Notes under the pieces: generated by a model | The model's database searches: none | The model's input: only the letters and a program-made list of their open reading frames with translations | Told to the model about the DNA's origin: nothing | Position numbers and translations under genes: made by a program | Part shown: in pieces, positions 60,019 through 64,000 of the stretch | Position numbering within the stretch: position 1 is the first letter of the stretch | Layout of the letters: every line of letters starts with the position of its first letter | Source of the DNA: Gemmatimonadota bacterium | Lineage (GTDB): Bacteria; Gemmatimonadota; Gemmatimonadetes; Longimicrobiales; Gaopeijiaceae | Direction of reading: 5' to 3' | Length of the DNA: 64,000 nt | Assembly: GCA_030827315.1 (NCBI GenBank) | Contig: JAURER010000008.1 | Coordinates: 33,465 to 97,464 of the forward strand

Positions 60019-62466
60019 ATGAGGACGCTCACCTTCGTACTGGCTGTCTCGGGCTTCGTGCTCGCGACCTTCAGCTCCGTGCCCGGGCCGTTGTCCGGGC
60101 CGGAACGGGTGTCGCTTCCCGCCCCGGCCGACGTGGTCGACGAGGTCGACATCGTCGGGCAGTACTGCCTCCGCTGCCACGACGACCGGCGCATGCGCGG
60201 CAACCTGAGCCTCGCCGGGTTCGACGCGGCCGCCCCGCACGAACAGGCGGCGGTGGCCGAGAAGATCATCGTCAAGCTCCGTGCGGGAATGATGCCGCCG
60301 CCCGGGGCGGCGCGTCCCGCCGGCGACTCGCTCCGCGTGTTCGTCGAGGGCCTGGAGTCCCGGATCGATGCCGCGGCCGCGCGTGAGCCCCGGCCCGGCG
60401 GCCGCACCTTCCAGCGCCTCAATCAGGCCGAGTACGAGCGCTCGATCCTCGACCTGCTGGGGCTCGAGGTCGACGCAGGGCGGTACCTGCCGCCCGACAC
60501 GAAGAGCGAGAACTTCGACAACATCGCCGACGTCCAGATGCTCTCGCCCACCCTCCTCGACGCGTACCTGACCGCGGCCGAGGAAATCAGCCGCCTCGCG
60601 GTCGGAGATCCGTCCGCCGGCCCCCGGGACGAGACGTACACGGTTTCAGGCTACTCGTCCCAGACTGGGCGGGTGGCGGGCGCGCCGTTCGGGACGCGCG
60701 GGGGCGTTTCGGTCACCCACGCATTTCCCGCGGACGGTTCCTACGTCTTCCGGGTCGTCTTCGATCATACCACGACCGGCGACGGATTCGCCGGCCAGCT
60801 CGCCCGGGGCGAGCGGCTCGAGATCTCCATCGACGGAGCGCCCGTTGCGCTCCTCGACGTGGACTCGTGGCTGAGCTACGCGGATCCGTGGGGGATCACC
60901 ATGTGGACCGAACCCCTGCACGTCACGGCCGGCCCCCATCGCGTCACCGCTGCGTTCCTCGCGACGGCGGAGGGACCGGCCGACGACCTCCTCTCCCCGC
61001 ATGACTGGTCGATCGCGGACCGGCACACGGGGATGGACGGCTACGGCCTCACACTCCTGCCGCACGTCCGCGATCTCATCATCGGCGGCCCACATGCGGT
61101 TACCGGTGTCTCGGACCACGCGGTGCGGCGGGGGATCTTCACGTGCCGTCCCACGACGGCTGCCGAAGAAGCGCCCTGCGCCCGCGCGATCGTCTCGCGC
61201 CTGGCCTCGGCGGCGTATCGCCGGCCCGTCGACGACCGTGACGTGGACGCGATCATGGACTTCTGGGCCGAAGGGCGGGCGGAAGGCGGCTTCGAGGTGG
61301 GCGTGCGGAGCGCGCTCCAGGCGATCCTCGCGAGCCCGCACTTCGTCTTCCGGTTCGAGCGCCCGGTCACGCGAACGGCCGACGGCCGACCCTGGCTTCT
61401 CGACGCCGACGCCCTCGCATCGCGACTCTCCTTCTTCCTCTGGGCCCTGCCGCCGGACGACGCGCTGCGCGGGCTGGCGGATTCCGGCGAGCTGCTGCGC
61501 GAGGACGTGCTCGATGCGCAGGTCGTGCGCATGCTCGCCGACCCCCGGTCGGAGGCGCTGGCCACCCGCTTCGCCGCTCAGTGGCTTCGGCTCCAGGACC
61601 TCGACAAGGTCCATCCCGACACGTACTGGTTTCCCGACTACGATCAGCAGCTCGCGGACGCGATGCGTCGCGAGACCGAGCTCTTCTTCATGAGCGTGGT
61701 GCGTGAGGATCGGAGCGTCTTCGACCTCTATTCGGCCGACTTCACCTTCCTCAACGAACGACTTGCCCGGCACTACGGGATCCCCGGCGTGCGCGGGGAG
61801 GAATTCCGCCGGGTGACCCAGCCCGACGAGACCCGACGGGGACTCCTGGGGCACGGAAGCATCCTCACCTTGACCTCCCACGGGGACCGTACCTCGCCGG
61901 TCCTGCGGGGCAAGTGGGTGATGGAGGTCCTCATGGGAACGCCGCCGCCCCCCCCTCCTCCCGGCGTCCCGGACCTCGAGGAGACCGATGCGGCCGAGGA
62001 GGGGCGCGTCCTGTCGACCCGCGAGCGCATGGAGCAGCACCGGGCCAACCCAACGTGCGCGTCGTGCCACCGGTTCATCGACCCGATCGGGCTCGCGCTC
62101 GACGGCTTCGACGTGACCGGGCGAAGCCGGATCCGCGAGCACGGTGCGCCGATCGACACCCGGGGCGAGCTCTACGACGGAACGGCCGTCGACTCTCCCC
62201 CGGCTCTGATCGACGCACTCCTCGCGCGCCCGGAGCCGCTGGTGCGTACCTTCACCCAGAACCTCATGGCGTACGCCCTGGGTCGCCGGGTGGAGTACTA
62301 CGACCAGCCCGCCGTCCGTGCCATCGTGAACGCCGCCGCCGCGGAGGGGTACCGTTTTTCCGCCTTGGCACGGGCCATCGTGCGCTCGGATGCGTTCCGC
62401 ATGCAGGCGCCCGTCGTCGCCGCGGACGACGACGGGGACGATGTGCGGCAGCCGCCTCGACAGTAG
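60019..62466 (+). CDS. DUF1592 multi-domain protein with CxxCH motifs
   Basis: An 815-residue exported protein with the order DUF1587, DUF1595, DUF1592, DUF1588, DUF1585. GQYCLRCHDD near the N-terminus (Cys50, Cys53, His54) and CASCH at 680-684 are heme-c-type motifs, so it is probably a periplasmic cytochrome. FQRLNQAEYERSILDLLGL and GLLGHGSILTLTSHGDRTSP are DUF1587 and DUF1588 marks, followed by the DUF1585 end. A stretch of seven Pro lies near 640. Function is unknown; such proteins are common in Planctomycetes and Gemmatimonadota. The DUF1552 gene follows after 36 bases. Confidence 0.9.
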   Translation: MRTLTFVLAVSGFVLATFSSVPGPLSGPERVSLPAPADVVDEVDIVGQYCLRCHDDRRMRGNLSLAGFDAAAPHEQAAVAEKIIVKLRAGMMPPPGAARPAGDSLRVFVEGLESRIDAAAAREPRPGGRTFQRLNQAEYERSILDLLGLEVDAGRYLPPDTKSENFDNIADVQMLSPTLLDAYLTAAEEISRLAVGDPSAGPRDETYTVSGYSSQTGRVAGAPFGTRGGVSVTHAFPADGSYVFRVVFDHTTTGDGFAGQLARGERLEISIDGAPVALLDVDSWLSYADPWGITMWTEPLHVTAGPHRVTAAFLATAEGPADDLLSPHDWSIADRHTGMDGYGLTLLPHVRDLIIGGPHAVTGVSDHAVRRGIFTCRPTTAAEEAPCARAIVSRLASAAYRRPVDDRDVDAIMDFWAEGRAEGGFEVGVRSALQAILASPHFVFRFERPVTRTADGRPWLLDADALASRLSFFLWALPPDDALRGLADSGELLREDVLDAQVVRMLADPRSEALATRFAAQWLRLQDLDKVHPDTYWFPDYDQQLADAMRRETELFFMSVVREDRSVFDLYSADFTFLNERLARHYGIPGVRGEEFRRVTQPDETRRGLLGHGSILTLTSHGDRTSPVLRGKWVMEVLMGTPPPPPPPGVPDLEETDAAEEGRVLSTRERMEQHRANPTCASCHRFIDPIGLALDGFDVTGRSRIREHGAPIDTRGELYDGTAVDSPPALIDALLARPEPLVRTFTQNLMAYALGRRVEYYDQPAVRAIVNAAAAEGYRFSALARAIVRSDAFRMQAPVVAADDDGDDVRQPPRQ

Positions 62467-62502
62467 ATTGGCCATCGGTTTCTTGCCCGGGGGACGCGAA
62501 GA

Positions 62503-63909
62503 ATGACCTACATCGGTGGGCTCCGGATGGAGCGACGCACCTTCCTTCGAGGGATGGGGGCGTCCGTGGCACTGCCCTTTCTCGACGCCATGGTGCCGGC
62601 CGGCCGCATGTCGTCGGCCCTCCCGGCGGAGCCTGCCCGTCTCGTGGCGATCGAACTCGTGCACGGGGCCGCCGGCTGCAGCGAGTGGGGCGCGACCCAG
62701 AACCTCTGGAATCCGGCCGACGTGGGGCGCGACTTCGATCTCACGCCCAGCGCCCTCGCTCCCCTGGACCCGTGGCGCCGCTACCTGACCATCGTCAGCA
62801 ACACCGACGTCCGGATGGCCGAGGCGTTCGAGGCCCACGAGATCGGCGGGGACCACTTCCGCTCGAGCGCGGTCTTCCTGACGCAGTCCCATCCGAAGCA
62901 GACGCGGGGATCGGACGTCTACGCAGGGACCTCGTTCGACCAGATCTACGCTGCGCGCTTCGGGCAGGACACGCCGATCCCGTCGATGCAGCTCTGCATC
63001 GAGCCGGTCGACCAGTCCGGCGGCTGCGCGTACGGATACTCCTGCGTGTACACGGACACGATCAGCTGGGTGTCGCCCACCGAGCCACTCCCGATGATCC
63101 GTGATCCCCGCACGGTCTTCAACATGCTGTTCGGGTCGGGCTCCGACGCGCAGGATCGCGCGAGACGGCGCCGGGCCAACGCGAGCATCCTCGACTGGAT
63201 CACGGGAGAGATCGATCACCTGAAGCGCGAGCTCGGCCCCAACGACACGATGAGGCTCGAGCGATACCTCGACAACGTCCGTGAGATCGAGCGCCGCATC
63301 CAGGCCGTGGAGGCGCGAAACCTCACCGGCGAGGAACGCGAGCTGCCCGGGGCCCCCGCGGGGGTGCCCGACTCGTTCGAGGAGCACATGCGTCTCATGT
63401 TCGACCTCCAGGCGCTCGCGTTCGCCTCGAACATGACGCGTGTCTTCTCGTTCAAGACGGGTCGCGACGCTTCGGGCCGGGTCTATCCGGAGAGCGGTAC
63501 CGACCGTCCGTTCCACCCGGCCTCCCACCACGGTGGACGCGAAGAGGCGATCCTGGATTTCCAGAGCATCAACCGGTACCACGTGAGCATGCTGCCGTAC
63601 TTCCTCCAGCGGCTCCACGAGCTCGACGAGGGGGACTCGACGCTGCTCGACAGCACCATGATCCTCTTCGGGTCCCCCATGGCCGACGGCAATCTCCACA
63701 ACCATAGGAGGTGCCCGTTTGTCATAATGGGAGGTGCCGGCGGAAAGCTGGGCGGAAACGTGCACCTGAAGGCGCCCGACGGGACGCCGATGGCGAACGT
63801 GATGCTCAGTCTTTTGCATGAGCTCGGGCTCGACGACATCGACAGCTTTGGAGACAGCTCGGGCGTCTTTCCGCTCGGCGTGCCCCACGCCAGCTCGCCC
63901 GCGCAGTGA
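62503..63909 (+). CDS. DUF1552 protein with Tat signal
   Basis: A 468-residue protein with a twin-arginine signal, MERRTFLRGMGASVALPFL, starting near residue 9. DUF1552 marks include LRMERRTFLRG at the start, VFLTQSHPKQTRGSDVYAG, CAYGYSCVYTDTISW, LERYLDNVREIERRIQ, and MTRVFSFKTGRDASGRVYPES near the end. It always accompanies DUF1592-type cytochromes, so a joint enzyme or binding complex is likely. It is an alkaline-phosphatase-like fold in distant comparisons, but this is inference. Cys pairs in residues 160-190 could bind metal. Confidence 0.88.
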   Translation: MTYIGGLRMERRTFLRGMGASVALPFLDAMVPAGRMSSALPAEPARLVAIELVHGAAGCSEWGATQNLWNPADVGRDFDLTPSALAPLDPWRRYLTIVSNTDVRMAEAFEAHEIGGDHFRSSAVFLTQSHPKQTRGSDVYAGTSFDQIYAARFGQDTPIPSMQLCIEPVDQSGGCAYGYSCVYTDTISWVSPTEPLPMIRDPRTVFNMLFGSGSDAQDRARRRRANASILDWITGEIDHLKRELGPNDTMRLERYLDNVREIERRIQAVEARNLTGEERELPGAPAGVPDSFEEHMRLMFDLQALAFASNMTRVFSFKTGRDASGRVYPESGTDRPFHPASHHGGREEAILDFQSINRYHVSMLPYFLQRLHELDEGDSTLLDSTMILFGSPMADGNLHNHRRCPFVIMGGAGGKLGGNVHLKAPDGTPMANVMLSLLHELGLDDIDSFGDSSGVFPLGVPHASSPAQ

Positions 63910-63933
63910 CGCAATGAGGAGCACAGGAATCGC

Positions 63934-64000
63934 GTGACCACGACGAAATGGGTGTGGGTCTCCCTCGCAGCGGGAGGTGGGCTGCTCGCGCTTACCGGTC
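63934..64000 (+). CDS. 5' end of a further exported protein (cut by window)
   Basis: GTG 63934 opens a frame of 22 codons that runs off the window. The peptide begins VTTTKWVWVSLAAGGGLLAL, a typical hydrophobic signal segment after a short basic start. It lies 24 bases behind the DUF1552 stop on the same strand. DUF1592/DUF1552 pairs are often followed by an ankyrin-repeat protein, but this fragment cannot show that. Confidence 0.45.
   Translation, partial: MTTTKWVWVSLAAGGGLLALTG

Noticed and set aside
60646..63924. Minus-strand open frame of 1092 codons
   Set aside because: It is antisense to the DUF1592 and DUF1552 genes, both of which have strong family matches. The composition is Arg/His/Asp-rich without domains.
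1..64000. tRNA or rRNA genes, CRISPR arrays, insertion sequences, phage or integrase genes, toxin-antitoxin or restriction systems
   Set aside because: I looked for T-loop sequences, regular direct repeats, transposase or integrase motifs and paired small genes and saw none that hold up. A profile search for tRNAs and repeats would settle this.

Overview
The window is 64 kb of very GC-rich bacterial chromosome, densely packed with about 55 protein genes and many 4-bp start/stop overlaps. I saw no rRNA, tRNA, CRISPR array, insertion sequence, phage gene or integrase. The gene mix suggests a didermic, aerobic, menaquinone-using heterotroph, most likely Gemmatimonadota or a relative (inference from gene families, not from a marker gene). 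The mix includes many lipoprotein or Tat-exported amidohydrolases, an S9 peptidase, a DUF1592/DUF1552 pair, an LVIVD-repeat protein, a CusCBA pump and a classical men operon.

Layout. 0.4-2.7 kb: exported amidohydrolase and a YkvA-like protein. 2.7-9.4 kb: copper/silver efflux island (His-rich secreted protein, TolC-like, CusB-like, CusA-like, SnoaL-like). 9.4-16.6 kb, minus strand: MFS carrier, Tat-exported HisC-like aminotransferase, YchF-like ATPase, dicarboxylate symporter, HEAT-repeat/cyclophilin lipoprotein. 16.7-19.6 kb, minus: serine palmitoyltransferase-like enzyme, acetoacetate-decarboxylase-like protein and PaaX regulator in one tight unit. 19.7-25.8 kb: trans-3-hydroxyproline dehydratase, small membrane proteins, menH, DHA2 exporter, lone GspG-like protein. 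26-30 kb: cation-chloride-cotransporter-like permease, ChaN-like protein, outer-membrane-like protein. 30.2-34 kb: universal stress protein plus CBS protein, divergent from a PAS histidine kinase and NarL-type regulator, then a degenerate receiver. 34-36.5 kb: DUF411 copper protein, tiny lipoprotein, membrane protein, DUF72. 36.7-45.2 kb: hydantoinase-like and PQQ-sugar-dehydrogenase-like pair, Cys-less ArsC-like protein, S9 peptidase, LVIVD protein, TolB-like lipoprotein. 45.4-52.6 kb: men operon menF-menD-menB-(cyclophilin)-menA-menE. 52.7-58.5 kb: two sodium:solute symporters, each with its own small membrane partner, flanking an exported cyanophycinase and a DUF1684 protein. 58.6-64 kb: amidohydrolase, DUF1592 and DUF1552 proteins, and the first codons of a further gene.

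How it fits together. The men operon and menH cover the menaquinone route from chorismate to demethylmenaquinone except menC (o-succinylbenzoate synthase), which is not in the window. Peptidase, cyanophycinase, hydroxyproline dehydratase, hydantoinase and sodium symporters fit scavenging of peptides and organic nitrogen. CusCBA and DUF411 fit periplasmic copper handling. The stress protein/CBS/two-component block looks like a redox- or energy-stress module.

The points most worth checking are the serine palmitoyltransferase-like/ADC-like/PaaX unit, a likely CTG start of menF, hairpins covering the menH and MFS starts, a one-base frameshift in a symporter subunit, and three family members that have lost a key catalytic or phosphotransfer residue. 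I did not find a convincing defence system or a clearly new multi-gene machine.
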